A stretch of DNA of 43,836 nucleotides, from assembly GCF_000188295.1 (NCBI RefSeq), contig NZ_GL831112.1:1280734-1324569 (forward strand). Reading direction: 5' to 3'. Below the pieces are notes generated by a model, which saw only the letters and a program-made list of their open reading frames with translations, had not been told where the DNA came from and made no database searches. The position numbers and the translations under genes were made by a program. This DNA is from Streptococcus vestibularis ATCC 49124 (GTDB lineage Bacteria; Bacillota; Bacilli; Lactobacillales; Streptococcaceae). How positions within the stretch are numbered: position 1 is the first letter of the stretch; the number at the start of each line of letters is the position of its first letter. Positions 26,416-35,766 of this stretch are shown here, piece by piece.

Positions 26416-27366
26416 CTAGGTTCTAAATTCTTGATATAAGGCTTTAATGTCATTTGGACGTGTTCGACAGCAACCACCCAAAATTTTCACGCCAAAATGA
26501 GCATGCCAATCTTTGCTATGTTCAACTAGGGTTAAAGCGTCCTTATCTTTGGTTTTCCAAGTCTGACTGTTGCCATCATAAACTTCACCTGAATTTGGAT
26601 AAGTAATGAGCACCTTGCCAGCATTCTTAAGAATAGCTAGAGCCTGGTTATAAAGAAGAGGTGAGCTACAGTTGATTCCTACAGCCAAGATTTGATTTGA
26701 TTGAGAAACAAGCTTGGCAATCTCATCTAGAGAAGTCCCATCACTGATAGTGCCTGGTTCTTGGACTGTAAAACTAATATAGGCTTCTGCTTCAGGAAAC
26801 TCTTCAGCTAGAAGTTCAATTAAGGCTTGTGCTTCTAAACGATTTGGAATAGTTTCCAAAGCTAACAAATCCACACCTTGATCTAGGAGAATTTGAATCC
26901 TAGGGCGATGAAAATCCTTAAGCTCTTCGATAGTAATTTGACCATAATCACCACTATACTCAGAACCATTAGCCAAATAAGCTGCGTACGGACCAACATC
27001 TCCAGAAATCAAAGGATATGGTCGTTTTGCTTTCTCAGTCTCATCTAATACTACCCATACCTTATCACGTGCAGCCTTTGCTAGCCGGACCGTTAGGGCA
27101 ATAATCTGCTCCGCTGCTTTCTCGGTAAGTCCTGCCTCTACCAAGCCAGGTAAGGTCGCCTGATAAGATGACGTGGTAATCAAGTCAGCCCCAGCAGCTA
27201 TATAGGTTTCATGAATTTCTTGGATAATTTCTGGCTTCTCAAGAAGATACTTAGCTGACCAGAGCTTACCTGAAATATCATACCCCAGGGCTTCCATCTC
27301 TGTTCCTAGAGCCCCATGAAGAATAAGGGGAGAATTATTTTCCAAATAATCTTTAAATGTTGCCAT
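26416..27366 (-). CDS. mmuM: Homocysteine S-methyltransferase
   Basis: A 316-residue zinc-dependent methyltransferase that moves a methyl group from S-methylmethionine to homocysteine, giving two methionines. It is a TIM barrel; the zinc ligands are visible as Cys in VGINCSSPLLY and the pair in GGCCRTRPNDI near the C-terminus. The start HGALGTEMEALGYD is typical of the family. I chose the ATG at 27366 (MATFKDYLENN) because AAGGAGG precedes it; the upstream in-frame codons lie inside the permease gene. It lies 11 bases after mmuP. Methionine-box sites upstream of the pair support a methionine role. Confidence 0.93.
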   Translation of the reverse strand: MATFKDYLENNSPLILHGALGTEMEALGYDISGKLWSAKYLLEKPEIIQEIHETYIAAGADLITTSSYQATLPGLVEAGLTEKAAEQIIALTVRLAKAARDKVWVVLDETEKAKRPYPLISGDVGPYAAYLANGSEYSGDYGQITIEELKDFHRPRIQILLDQGVDLLALETIPNRLEAQALIELLAEEFPEAEAYISFTVQEPGTISDGTSLDEIAKLVSQSNQILAVGINCSSPLLYNQALAILKNAGKVLITYPNSGEVYDGNSQTWKTKDKDALTLVEHSKDWHAHFGVKILGGCCRTRPNDIKALYQEFRT

Positions 27367-27377
27367 AAAAGGCCTCC

Positions 27378-28754
27378 TTACCATTTTTTAAAGCGAAGAT
27401 AGTGATAAAGGTAACAGAAAATCATGAAAGGAATACCAAAGTAAAGTCCCGCACGTTGTGAACTATCCCAAGCAATACCGAGAACAGAAATGGCCAACAG
27501 AATGATTGTAATATAAGGTAGGATTGGATTAAACGGTGTCTTATAATCCAACTCATCATCAGAATGTTCTAAATTCCACTGTTTACGGAAGTTGATTTGT
27601 GCCAAAGGAATGGAGAGCCAGACAACAACAACTGCAAAACCAGCAATCGATACTAGAGCTAGATAAACCGTATCCGCGGCATAGATACTTGAGAAGAGCG
27701 ATAAAACTGCTCCAGCCATGGAAATCAAAAGGGCTATCATTGGAACACCATGCTTATTAATTTTCACTAGTTGTTTATTAAGCATTCCCTCATTAGCCAG
27801 AGACCAAAGCATACGACTTGACGCATAAAGACCTGAATTTCCAGCAGAAAGAATAGCTGTCAGGATAACAAAATTCATAATGTCCGCCGCAAATGGAATC
27901 CCCATCTTGTCAAAGACATCAACGAAAGGTGCTGAAGAAACTCCTGCTTTTTTCATTGGAAGAAGCGAAGCCAAGACCACAATGGTCAAGACAAAGAAGA
28001 TAACCAAACGGCCAATAGTTGTTTTAATAGCACGTGGAACAGCTTCCTTAGGATTATCTGTTTCACCAGCTGCAATACCGATTAACTCTGTTCCTGAAAA
28101 GGCATAGTTAACAGCCAACATAACTGACACAATAGCAAGACAACCATTTGGAAAGAGACCATTGGCCGTCAAGTGCTTAAACATAATGGCCTCATGGTGA
28201 CCTTCAAAACTCACCAAACCAAACATAGCTCCTAGACCTAGTATGATGAAGACCAGGATAGCAATAACCTTTATAGAAGAGAAGAAAGATTCCGCTTCCG
28301 CAAAAGACCTCACACTTAGAGCATTAATCCCAAAAATCACCAAGGCAAAGAAGGCCGCAAACATCCAAGCCGGAACTGATGGAAACCAACGTTGCATCAA
28401 CATGGCAGCACCCAGAAATTCTGTTCCTAAGGCTACCGTCCAACAAATCCAATAAAGCCAAGCTACCGTAAAGCCGGTTCCCGGACTGATAAATTTAGTA
28501 GCATAGGTGTGAAAGGATCCCGTTACTGGCATAGCTACTGCTAACTCCCCCAAAGAAAGCATAACCAAGTAAACGACAACAGCCCCCACAAGGTAAGAGA
28601 GGATCGCACCAAAGGGACCTGCTTGTGCAATCGTATAACCCGAACTCAAGAAGAGACCAGTACCGATAACACCACCCAGCGATAGCATAAAGAGGTGGCG
28701 TGAGGACATCTTCCGTTGGAACTGACCTTCATTTTCATAATTATGGTTTTCCAT
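27378..28754 (-). CDS. mmuP: Amino-acid permease, probably S-methylmethionine transporter
   Basis: A 458-residue APC-superfamily permease with 12 predicted membrane segments. The first helix region reads [20 protein letters not shown] and the next cytoplasmic loop is typical ([17 protein letters not shown]). The sequence [17 protein letters not shown] is the AAT-family signature. S-methylmethionine is the inferred substrate because the gene is directly coupled to mmuM and both lie behind MET boxes; a general amino-acid permease cannot be excluded. I start it at 28754 because GGAGGAATCT precedes that ATG; the longer frame crosses the regulatory region. Confidence 0.85.
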   Translation of the reverse strand: MENHNYENEGQFQRKMSSRHLFMLSLGGVIGTGLFLSSGYTIAQAGPFGAILSYLVGAVVVYLVMLSLGELAVAMPVTGSFHTYATKFISPGTGFTVAWLYWICWTVALGTEFLGAAMLMQRWFPSVPAWMFAAFFALVIFGINALSVRSFAEAESFFSSIKVIAILVFIILGLGAMFGLVSFEGHHEAIMFKHLTANGLFPNGCLAIVSVMLAVNYAFSGTELIGIAAGETDNPKEAVPRAIKTTIGRLVIFFVLTIVVLASLLPMKKAGVSSAPFVDVFDKMGIPFAADIMNFVILTAILSAGNSGLYASSRMLWSLANEGMLNKQLVKINKHGVPMIALLISMAGAVLSLFSSIYAADTVYLALVSIAGFAVVVVWLSIPLAQINFRKQWNLEHSDDELDYKTPFNPILPYITIILLAISVLGIAWDSSQRAGLYFGIPFMIFCYLYHYLRFKKW

Positions 28755-28811
28755 AGATTCCTCCAATAGATATGATAAAACAAGCTTATCACAATAAAAG
28801 CCCTTTGGATA

Positions 28812-28826
28812 ATAGGTTGAAGCTAT
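28812..28826. promoter_or_regulatory. MET box 1 (MtaR-type operator)
   Basis: ATAGGTTGAAGCTAT (minus: ATAGCTTCAACCTAT) matches 13 of 15 bases of ATAGTTTNAAACTAT, the MET-box palindrome bound by the LysR-type methionine regulator (MtaR/MetR) of streptococci. It lies about 58 bases upstream of mmuP. Confidence 0.65.
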
Positions 28827-28833
28827 CAAAGAG

Positions 28834-28848
28834 ATAGACAAAAACTAT
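28834..28848. promoter_or_regulatory. MET box 2 (MtaR-type operator)
   Basis: ATAGACAAAAACTAT keeps 12 of 15 bases of the same palindrome. It starts 22 bases after box 1, two helical turns, so both sites face the same side of the DNA. Confidence 0.55.
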
Positions 28849-28853
28849 CACAA

Positions 28854-28880
28854 GAAAAAAACTCGGATTTCTCCAAGCTC
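28854..28880 (-). terminator. Terminator of engB
   Basis: The minus strand has CTTGGA-GAAA-TCCGAG followed by TTTTTTT, close after the restored engB stop at 28884. Confidence 0.75.
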
Positions 28881-28883
28881 TTT

Positions 28884-29482
28884 TTATAATTCTGCTAAAA
28901 TCGTATCCCATGCTTCATCATAACCGTCACGTGTGACAGATGAAAAGACGATGAAATGGTCATTTTTATCAAAATTTAGTTTTTCTTAATGATAGATTCG
29001 TGCTTGTTCCATTTTCCGCGAGGAATCTTGTCAGCCTTAGTCGCCACAACGATAACTGGAATTTCATAATACTTAAGAAATTCATACATTTGGATATCGT
29101 CTTGAGTTGGTTCATGTCGGAGGTCAACCAAGCTAACAACCACACGAAGATTGTCTCGAGTCACAAGGTACTCTTCAATCATTTTCCCCCACTTGGCACG
29201 TTCTTTTTTAGACACACGGGCATAACCGTAACCTGGCACATCCACAAAACGAAGCTTATCGTCAATATTGTAGAAATTGAGCAACTGAGTTTTCCCTGGT
29301 TTCCCAGAAGTACGTGCTAGGTTTTTACGACCAAGAAGTGTATTGATAAAGCTTGATTTACCAACATTCGAGCGTCCTGCTAGGGCAACCTCAGGGAGGT
29401 CATCTTGGGGATAGTGGCTCTTATTCGCCGCACTGAGCAAAATCTCAGCATTGTGCGTATTTAGGACTTGTTCTTCAGCCAT
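28884..29482 (-). pseudogene. engB: Ribosome-biogenesis GTPase EngB/YsxC, frameshifted near the 3' end
   Basis: An essential GTPase for 50S ribosome assembly in other bacteria. G motifs are intact: G1 GRSNVGKS (36-43), G3 DVPG (81-84), G4 TKAD. The frame as it stands ends after 168 residues (KHESIIKKN, stop 28976), short of the usual ~195-199. In the next frame the missing tail continues [20 protein letters not shown] and [12 protein letters not shown], ending at 28884 just before a terminator. One A missing from a run of five (28980-28984, T run on plus) explains it. The tail holds the G5 region (SSV) and last helix. It may be a real mutation, slippage, or a sequencing error in a homopolymer. 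The start ATG has AAGGAGG. Confidence 0.88.
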
Positions 29483-29491
29483 AGGTCCTCC

Positions 29492-30718
29492 TTACGCTGT
29501 TTCCAAAACTGGAGCAGCTGTACCATCAACGGCTTCTTTGGTAATACGAACCTTAGTCACATCTTCCTGACTAGGGATTTCAAACATGACATCCATCATG
29601 ACTTCCTCAATGATAGAGCGAAGCCCACGAGCACCAGTCTTACGTTCAATCGCCTTACTTGCAATAGCTTCAAGAGCATCTTGGTCAAACTCCAGTTCAA
29701 CCCCATCATAAGACAAGAGGGTTTGATACTGTTTAACCAAGGCATTTCTAGGCTCTGTCAAGATACGAACCAAGTCGTCAACCGTTAACTGTTCTAGGGC
29801 CGCAAGGACTGGCAAACGTCCGATAAACTCAGGGATAAGACCAAATTTTTGGATATCTTCAGCCACAATTTCTTGCATGTATGATGAGTCATCATCAATT
29901 GCCTTATTATTTTGACCAAAACCAATGATTTTCTCACCAAGACGTTGCTTAACGATATCTTCGATACCATCAAAAGCACCACCCACGATAAAGAGAATAT
30001 TCTTAGTATCAATTTGAATCATCTCTTGGTTAGGGTGTTTACGACCACCTTGAGGGGGAACGCTGGCTACTGTTCCTTCGATAATCTTCAAGAGAGCTTG
30101 TTGAACCCCTTCACCTGAAACGTCACGAGTGATTGATACGTTTTCACCCTTTTTAGCAATCTTATCAATCTCATCGACATAGATGATCCCACGTTCCGCA
30201 CGTTCAATATTGAAGTCTGCCGCTTGGATCAGTTTGAGGAGGATATTTTCCACATCCTCACCCACATAACCTGCCTCTGTCAATGATGTTGCATCCGCAA
30301 TCGCAAATGGAACATTCAAGCTACGAGCCAAGGTCTGAGCCAAGAAAGTCTTCCCTGAACCAGTTGGTCCAATCATGAGAATATTTGATTTTTGCAAATC
30401 CACATCATTGTCTTCACGACTTTCTGTGAAATTGATACGTTTATAGTGATTGTAAACAGCTACCGACAAGGCACGTTTGGCACGGTCCTGCCCCACGACA
30501 TAGTTGTTTAAAATATCTAAAAGTTCTTTTGGCTTTGGTGTTTCAGCCAAGTCAGCCAAAACTTCTTCTGCCATTTCCTCACGAATGATTTCTTGTGACA
30601 AGGCCACACATTCGTTACAGATAAAGACGCCATTCCCAGCGATAATTTTCTTTACTTCTTCTTGGTTTTTGCCACAAAATGAACAATAAACCATTTCTTC
30701 ATTACGATTTCCAGCCAT
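29492..30718 (-). CDS. clpX: ATP-dependent Clp protease ATP-binding subunit ClpX
   Basis: A 408-residue AAA+ unfoldase that delivers substrates, including tmRNA-tagged proteins, to ClpP. The N-terminal zinc domain has C12, C15, C34, C37. Walker A GPTGSGKT lies at 117-124 and Walker [11 protein letters not shown] at 178-187. The ClpP-docking IGF loop is at 265-267 (EKIIGFG). Sensor and RKH-type substrate loops look normal (GGRKHPN). It lies nine bases upstream of engB, the conserved clpX-engB order of Firmicutes. The ribosome site is GTGAGGAATAA. No CtsR or CIRCE site was seen nearby. Confidence 0.97.
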   Translation of the reverse strand: MAGNRNEEMVYCSFCGKNQEEVKKIIAGNGVFICNECVALSQEIIREEMAEEVLADLAETPKPKELLDILNNYVVGQDRAKRALSVAVYNHYKRINFTESREDNDVDLQKSNILMIGPTGSGKTFLAQTLARSLNVPFAIADATSLTEAGYVGEDVENILLKLIQAADFNIERAERGIIYVDEIDKIAKKGENVSITRDVSGEGVQQALLKIIEGTVASVPPQGGRKHPNQEMIQIDTKNILFIVGGAFDGIEDIVKQRLGEKIIGFGQNNKAIDDDSSYMQEIVAEDIQKFGLIPEFIGRLPVLAALEQLTVDDLVRILTEPRNALVKQYQTLLSYDGVELEFDQDALEAIASKAIERKTGARGLRSIIEEVMMDVMFEIPSQEDVTKVRITKEAVDGTAAPVLETA

Positions 30719-30735
30719 TTATTCCTCACTCTTTT

Positions 30736-30906
30736 CTAAAATAGGGTGCCATAGAAGGCGTGAATAGTATTGACAAGGTTGGTAAAAGCATTTAAAAAGA
30801 GAAAAACTGCTAACCCATAACGTTTCTTGCGAAAGGCAGGAATGGCAGAGAGGACACAAAGCACCCCCAATAATGCAGTAAATAACCCAAAAACACTACG
30901 TTGCAT
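30736..30906 (-). CDS. Small membrane protein between folA and clpX
   Basis: A 56-residue hydrophobic protein with two predicted membrane helices (QRSVFGLFTALLGVLCVLSA and RYGLAVFLFLNAFTNLVN) joined by a basic loop (FRKKRYG). I use the ATG at 30906, preceded by AAGGAGACTAGGTTC; the earlier ATG at 30930 overlaps folA. It lies four bases after the folA stop, so it is cotranscribed. A small protein at this position occurs in other streptococci as I recall. Function unknown. Confidence 0.75.
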   Translation of the reverse strand: MQRSVFGLFTALLGVLCVLSAIPAFRKKRYGLAVFLFLNAFTNLVNTIHAFYGTLF

Positions 30907-30910
30907 GAAC

Positions 30911-31414
30911 CTAGTCTCCTTCTTTTTCATAGCGACTTATACTAAAGTCATAGGCATTTTTATCATCCTTGGCCACGCGATCACATGATACCTCTTTAAA
31001 TGCCGTCATATCTAGTTGTGGAAAATACGTGTCTCCCTCTAAATCAGCCTCAACAGTTGTCTTGATGAGTGCATCATAATATCCCTCAAAAGCCTTGTAG
31101 ACACCAGCACCACCAGCAATATAGAGATCCTTATCTTGCTGTTCAAACCAAGCTAGGGCTTCCTCAACACTCGTAACGGTCGTTACACCCTCACAGTCGA
31201 AGTCCTTGTCTCGTGTCAAAATCAAGGTTTCACGTCCTGGCAGGCAACGACGGTTCATGCCATCAAAGGTCACACGTCCCATAAGAATTGCTGAACCCAT
31301 AGTCGTTTTCTTGAAATGTGCCAGTTCAGCAGGCAGATGCCAAGGCATAGTGTGATTCTTCCCAATAACATGGTTATGAGCTTCCGCCCAAATAGCAATG
31401 AGTTGTTTAGACAC
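30911..31414 (-). CDS. folA: Dihydrofolate reductase
   Basis: A 167-residue DHFR that regenerates tetrahydrofolate after the thyA reaction, and is the trimethoprim target. Motifs IAIWAEAHNHVIGK, MPWHLPAELAHFKKTT, ILMGRVTFDGM and the dinucleotide loop LYIAGGAGVYKAF are present. The best start is GTG at 31414 (VSKQLIAIW) with AAAAGGAAATACC before it; family members begin at this position. The longer frame from 31456 overlaps the thyA-folA gap. The thyA-folA pairing is conserved, but a terminator lies between them. Confidence 0.94.
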   Translation of the reverse strand: MSKQLIAIWAEAHNHVIGKNHTMPWHLPAELAHFKKTTMGSAILMGRVTFDGMNRRCLPGRETLILTRDKDFDCEGVTTVTSVEEALAWFEQQDKDLYIAGGAGVYKAFEGYYDALIKTTVEADLEGDTYFPQLDMTAFKEVSCDRVAKDDKNAYDFSISRYEKEGD

Positions 31415-31466
31415 GGTATTTCCTTTTCTTTTTAAGTTTACAATCCATTCTAACAAAAAAAGACAA

Positions 31467-31497
31467 AAAGAGCTCGGAAAAACTTTGCCAGCTCTTT
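31467..31497 (-). terminator. Terminator of thyA
   Basis: The minus strand has AAAGAGCT, a 15-base loop, AGCTCTTT, then TTGTCTTTTTTT. It lies between thyA and folA and may allow partial read-through. Confidence 0.75.
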
Positions 31498-31521
31498 ATA
31501 GGCTTAAATCATAAGCATTTA

Positions 31522-32382
31522 TTAAATTGCTAAGTCAAATTTGAGTTGAGGTTTGACAGGATCATAATCAACCAATTCAAAATCTTCTGGTTTGATATCA
31601 AAGAAATTAGTTCCATCAGGAACATTGAGAATCAAGCGTGGTTGGCAATCAGACGGCTGACGCTTGAGGAGTTCCTCAGCTTGCTCAAATTGATTGTCAT
31701 AAATATGGAGGTTGTTGATGAAATAAAAGAATTTACCAACTTTCCAACCAAAGTGCTTGGCAATCATCATCTGAAGGGCCACATACTGCATGGCATTAAT
31801 ATGATGAGCCACCAACATATCGTTAGAGCGTTGCGTCAAAGTGGCGTCCAAATAAATATCCTCACCCACACGACGAACATCAAACATGGTTTGGAAGGCA
31901 CAAGGCTGAAGTCCTGCTGTCTCCTCGAAGGCCTCGTAATCCCAAAGAGAGATGACATTACGGCGATTCCACGGATTAGCCTCCAACTGAGCCAACAAAC
32001 GGTTAATAATATCGTGCTTCTTAACGACGGCCCCATAACGCTGACCAATCGAACGCTTGTCCCCATTATTAGCAGGTACGTCTTCAACTTCCCAGTCATT
32101 CCAATAGTGAACATTGTACTTATCTTCAAGGACATCTAGACTATTTGTCTGGTCTTGATAAATCCAAAACACTTCTTTGATGGCAGATTTGATAGCAATA
32201 GGACGAAGAGTAGTAATTGGAAACTCTCCCCTGCTCAAGTCATATTCTGCAAAAGCTCCAGTGATGTATTTGGAATTGGCTGTTGTGCCATCCTTGTATT
32301 TAGGACGTGCTTGCTCAGACCAAACACCTTCTTCCAGGATTTTGGTGATATTTTCTTTAAAAATAGTGTCTGCTTTTGTCAT
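31522..32382 (-). CDS. thyA: Thymidylate synthase
   Basis: A 286-residue ThyA that methylates dUMP to dTMP using methylene-THF (from FolD) and produces dihydrofolate (for FolA). The active Cys lies in [13 protein letters not shown], followed by the phosphate-binding [17 protein letters not shown] and the C-terminal [10 protein letters not shown]. Length is normal. The ribosome site is AAAGAGGAAAATC. The upstream region shared with mvaS has a TATAAT at 32464-32469 (minus) with a weak -35. Confidence 0.96.
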   Translation of the reverse strand: MTKADTIFKENITKILEEGVWSEQARPKYKDGTTANSKYITGAFAEYDLSRGEFPITTLRPIAIKSAIKEVFWIYQDQTNSLDVLEDKYNVHYWNDWEVEDVPANNGDKRSIGQRYGAVVKKHDIINRLLAQLEANPWNRRNVISLWDYEAFEETAGLQPCAFQTMFDVRRVGEDIYLDATLTQRSNDMLVAHHINAMQYVALQMMIAKHFGWKVGKFFYFINNLHIYDNQFEQAEELLKRQPSDCQPRLILNVPDGTNFFDIKPEDFELVDYDPVKPQLKFDLAI

Positions 32383-32532
32383 GATTTTCCTCTTTATTCT
32401 ATTGAAAACAAAGTCTCACTAAAAACTCGCAACATAATAAGTAGAAATAATTTTGCTTATCTAATTATAGCTGTAAATAATGTTGCTTTTCATTTTAATT
32501 TTACCTTATTCTGGTGCAAATGAGAACTAAAA

Positions 32533-32574
32533 GCTATAGGAATAGCAAAAGTGAGTCTTTTGAAATCCTATAGC
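32533..32574. repeat. Long hairpin between thyA and mvaS
   Basis: The outer arms GCTATAGGA (32533-32541) and TCCTATAGC (32566-32574) pair perfectly. Inside, CAAAAG (32546-32551) and CTTTTG (32557-32562) pair around the loop TGAGT. The minus strand continues TTTTAG. It is not at a gene end, so an ordinary terminator role is unclear. Confidence 0.75.
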
Positions 32575-32638
32575 ACTTATCAAAAAATAAGATATTACTA
32601 ACTATCAAAGTTTTTTTCAAGGCGAAAGCACTCTTTTA

Positions 32639-32647
32639 TGGTAAAAT
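32639..32647 (+). promoter_or_regulatory. mvaS promoter, extended -10
   Basis: TGGTAAAAT, an extended -10 about 58 bases before the mvaS ATG; the -35 is poor. Confidence 0.45.
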
Positions 32648-32704
32648 CACTATAGATTAGTATCTTCTGGATACTCTACAATGAAGAATAAAAGGAAACA
32701 TCAT

Positions 32705-33880
32705 ATGTCTATTGGAATTGATAAGATTGGTTTTGCAACCAGTCAATATGTTCTAAACATGGCTGATCTCGCTCTTGCCCGTGGGGCGGAGCCTGAAAAA
32801 TTCAGCAAGGGGCTGATGCTTGATGCAACCAGTATTACGCCGATTACAGAAGATATCGTGACGCTTGCCTCTGATGCAGCGGCTGATATTTTAAATGACG
32901 ACGACAAAAAAGCTATCGATATGGTCATCGTGGCTACTGAGTCTTCCATTGACCAGTCTAAGGCTGCTGCTGTCTATGTTCACAGTCTTTTGGGTATTCA
33001 GCCTTTTGCCCGTTCTTTTGAAATGAAGGAAGCTTGTTACGCTGCAACAGCCGGACTTAACTATGCTAAGTTGCATGTGGCAACTCACCCAGATAGCAAA
33101 GTTCTGGTTATCGCTAGTGATATTGCTCGCTATGGTGTCGGATCTTCTGGGGAGTCAACTCAGGGAGCTGGTGCTGTAGCTATGCTAGTCAGTCAGAATC
33201 CACGTATTTTGGAGCTTGCTGATGATAATGTGGCGCAAACTCGTGATGTCATGGACTTCTGGCGTCCAAACTACAGTTCAACGCCTTATGTTCAAGGCAT
33301 CTATTCAACCAAGCAGTACCTTGACAGTTTGAAGACAACTTGGGCAGCTTATCAGGAACGTCATCAAGCCGATTTCGCTGATTTCTCAGCATTTTGCCTC
33401 CACCTTCCCTATCCTAAGTTAGCTCTTAAGGGACTTAATAAGATTATTCCCAAAGATTTGAATGCAGAGAATAAAGAGCGATTAATTAACCACTTTGATG
33501 CATCCATTACTTATAGTCGACAAATTGGAAATATCTATACAGGATCACTTTATCTTGGACTCCTTTCTCTATTAGAACAGTCGCAAGACCTTAAAGCCGG
33601 AGATAAGATTGGCTTCTTCTCTTACGGTTCTGGAGCTGTCTCTGAAATTTTCTCAGGACGTTTAGTGGAAGGCTACAAAGACATGCTTCGTTCTGATCGC
33701 CTAGATACCTTTGCCCAACGTCATAACTTGAGCGTCGCTGACTATGAAAAACTTTTCTACGAAGAGGCTCAGTTGGATGACACCGGATCAACCCAATTCG
33801 CTACTTATCAAACTGGATCTTTCCGTTTGACTGAAATCTCTGAACATCAACGTATCTATAAAGGAAATCAAAATGACTAA
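32705..33880 (+). CDS. mvaS: Hydroxymethylglutaryl-CoA synthase
   Basis: A 391-residue HMG-CoA synthase that condenses acetyl-CoA with acetoacetyl-CoA in the mevalonate route to isoprenoids, used by streptococci instead of the MEP route. The nucleophilic Cys lies in MKEACYAATAGL, the catalytic His region is in FCLHLPYPKLALKG, and the C-terminal glycine loop reads FFSYGSGAVSE. I start it at the ATG at 32705 (MSIGIDKIGF) with AAAGGAAACATC before it; the upstream ATG at 32681 lacks a ribosome site. It overlaps mvaA by eight bases. Confidence 0.95.
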   Translation: MSIGIDKIGFATSQYVLNMADLALARGAEPEKFSKGLMLDATSITPITEDIVTLASDAAADILNDDDKKAIDMVIVATESSIDQSKAAAVYVHSLLGIQPFARSFEMKEACYAATAGLNYAKLHVATHPDSKVLVIASDIARYGVGSSGESTQGAGAVAMLVSQNPRILELADDNVAQTRDVMDFWRPNYSSTPYVQGIYSTKQYLDSLKTTWAAYQERHQADFADFSAFCLHLPYPKLALKGLNKIIPKDLNAENKERLINHFDASITYSRQIGNIYTGSLYLGLLSLLEQSQDLKAGDKIGFFSYGSGAVSEIFSGRLVEGYKDMLRSDRLDTFAQRHNLSVADYEKLFYEEAQLDDTGSTQFATYQTGSFRLTEISEHQRIYKGNQND

Positions 33881-35144
33881 ACTCTCTTGGACTGGTTTTT
33901 CCAAGAAGACACCGCAAGAACGCAAAGAGCATTTGAAAAAGAATGCTCTTTTGTCTCAGGAAAATCAAGAACTTCTGGATAAGGACCAACAACTTACTCT
34001 TGAAACAGCCAATCAAATGGCTGAAAATGTCATTGGTCGATTTACACTTCCCTTTGCCGTTTGCCCAGATGTATTGGTAGACGGTGTAACCTATCAGGTT
34101 CCCATGGTTACTGAGGAGCCTTCTGTTGTCGCCGCTGCTTCCTATGCTAGCAAGCTCATTAAACGCTCTGGCGGTTTCACGACTACGATTCATAATCGTC
34201 AAATGATTGGCCAAGTTGCCCTTTTTGACGTTCCTGATAAAGCCGCTGCTTCAAGTAAAATTCAAGCAGCCAGTCAGGACCTTATAGAGATTGCCAAAGA
34301 GGCCCATCCTTCTATTGTTAAGCGTGGGGGAGGTCCTCGCAAGCTCTGGACTAAGATTAAGGGAGACTTCCTCATTGTCTATCTAGCCGTTGATACCCAA
34401 GAAGCTATGGGAGCCAATATGGTCAACACCATGATGGAAGCACTGGTACCAGAATTAGAAAATCTCTCGGAAGGTCAAAGCCTCATGGCTATTCTCTCAA
34501 ATCTAGCCACTGAGAGCCTTGTGACAGCGACTTGCCGTCTTAACACACGCTTCCTCAGCCGCAATAAGGACGAAGCACATGACCTAGCCAAGAAAATGGA
34601 GATGGCTAGCCAACTGGCCCAGGTGGACCCCTACCGAGCAGCCACCCATAATAAGGGTATTTTCAACGGTATCGATGCCCTAGTTATTGCGACTGGCAAT
34701 GATTGGCGAGCAGTTGAGGCTGGTAGTCATGCCTATGCTAGCAAGGATGGTAGCTACCGTGGCCTGTCCACATGGACTTATGACCAGGAGACTAAAGAAT
34801 TGGTGGGAGAATTAACCCTCCCCATGCCAATTGCAACCCGTGGCGGTTCAATCGGACTTAACCCTAGTGTTTCTATCGCCCACGACTTACTTAACCATCT
34901 AGATGCCAAAACCCTAGCTAGTATCATCGTTTCTCTTGGTTTAGCACAAAATCTGGCTGCTCTCAAAGCTCTGACTTCAACAGGTATCCAAGCAGGACAT
35001 ATGAAACTTCAGGCCAAATCTCTAGCCCTACTAGCCGGTGCTAGTCCTGAAGAGATACCTCACGTTTTGGCTGAACTTCTCAAGGCCAAACATATGAATC
35101 AAGAAACTGCACAAGCAATTTTGAAGAAACTTAGAACCCCATAA
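33873..35144 (+). CDS. mvaA: Hydroxymethylglutaryl-CoA reductase, degradative-type (class II)
   Basis: A 423-residue class II HMG-CoA reductase giving mevalonate. Class II signatures are ENVIGRFTLPFAV (catalytic Glu), EAMGANMVNTMMEAL (dinucleotide-binding), ATRGGSIGLNPS, and GIQAGHMKLQAKSLA, where the His is the catalytic histidine of the mobile C-terminal part. The ribosome site AAAGGAAATCAAA lies inside mvaS, and the ATG overlaps the mvaS stop. The two genes form an operon that ends in a strong terminator. Confidence 0.95.
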   Translation: MTKLSWTGFSKKTPQERKEHLKKNALLSQENQELLDKDQQLTLETANQMAENVIGRFTLPFAVCPDVLVDGVTYQVPMVTEEPSVVAAASYASKLIKRSGGFTTTIHNRQMIGQVALFDVPDKAAASSKIQAASQDLIEIAKEAHPSIVKRGGGPRKLWTKIKGDFLIVYLAVDTQEAMGANMVNTMMEALVPELENLSEGQSLMAILSNLATESLVTATCRLNTRFLSRNKDEAHDLAKKMEMASQLAQVDPYRAATHNKGIFNGIDALVIATGNDWRAVEAGSHAYASKDGSYRGLSTWTYDQETKELVGELTLPMPIATRGGSIGLNPSVSIAHDLLNHLDAKTLASIIVSLGLAQNLAALKALTSTGIQAGHMKLQAKSLALLAGASPEEIPHVLAELLKAKHMNQETAQAILKKLRTP

Positions 35145-35198
35145 AAAGAGATACTGAAGCAGTTTTAAAAAATAACTCTACCATATCACATAAGAAAT

Positions 35199-35230
35199 AA
35201 AGATGTTGAACATATTATCTCAACATCTTT
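35199..35230 (+). terminator. Terminator of mvaS-mvaA
   Basis: AAAGATGTTGA, a 10-base loop, TCAACATCTTT, then TTCATTT. Confidence 0.82.
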
Positions 35231-35252
35231 TTCATTTCCCGTAAGTTCTGAC

Positions 35253-35280
35253 TTGACTTAAATTTCTATAATGTTATAAT
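35253..35280 (+). promoter_or_regulatory. DUF1836-hemolysin III promoter
   Basis: TTGACT (35253-35258), a 16-bp spacer and TATAAT (35275-35280), 36 bases before the TTG start. Confidence 0.75.
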
Positions 35281-35316
35281 CTGGCTATGGAAACTAGATA
35301 AAGAGGTTTTTATAAT

Positions 35317-35766
35317 TTGACAACACAACAATACCCTCTCTGGGAAGAATTACCAGAGATTGAACTCTATTTGGATCAGGTTTTGCTATATGTCAACCAG
35401 GTCACCCAAAGTACTTTGGGGCCAAACGACAAGGGGCTAACCGCCTCTATGGTCAACAATTATGTCAAACATGGCCATGTCGCAAAACCCATCAAGAAAA
35501 AATATAATGCTGCTCAGGTAGCCAGACTTATTGTCATCACTAGTCTGAAGACCGTCTTTGAGATTTCTGAGATTGCTAAAACCTTGGAAATCCTACGAAC
35601 AGATGCTGAAAGTCAAAAGAGTTACTACAATGACTTTGTAGCCTGTATGAATGGTCAGTTTTCCCAAGAGGCTCCGCAAGTCATACTCTCAGCCTGTCAG
35701 ACGCTTCAATGTTACCGAGCTACCCATCAACTTTTGAACGACCTTGAAGGAGGAAACAATGTCTAA
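35317..35766 (+). CDS. DUF1836 family protein
   Basis: A 149-residue cytosolic protein of the DUF1836 family (Firmicutes), whose core resembles a winged or MerR-like helix-turn-helix: SMVNNYVKHGHVAKPIKKKY followed by AAQVARLIVITSLKTVFEIS. This arrangement, a proline after a helix and a Tyr-x-x-x-Gln-x-x-x-Leu-like helix, is typical of MerR-like DNA binding, so a regulatory role is possible but inferred. The start is a TTG with AAAGAGG nine bases upstream; no ATG or GTG fits better. It overlaps the next gene by eight bases. Confidence 0.75.
   Translation: MTTQQYPLWEELPEIELYLDQVLLYVNQVTQSTLGPNDKGLTASMVNNYVKHGHVAKPIKKKYNAAQVARLIVITSLKTVFEISEIAKTLEILRTDAESQKSYYNDFVACMNGQFSQEAPQVILSACQTLQCYRATHQLLNDLEGGNNV

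Larger units (their letters stand above)
32383..32704. other. thyA-mvaS divergent intergenic region
   Basis: About 320 bases with no gene. It holds a thyA -10 (TATAAT, minus, 32464-32469) inside a 7-bp inverted repeat (GCAACAT 32429-32435 / ATGTTGC 32480-32486). It also holds a long two-part hairpin at 32533-32574 and an mvaS extended -10 (TGGTAAAAT, 32639-32647). Confidence 0.6.

Noticed and set aside
28976..28990. Programmed frameshift in engB
   Set aside because: The A run is short, lacks a classic X-XXY-YYZ slippery heptamer with a downstream structure, and engB is not known for recoding; a mutation or sequencing error is simpler.
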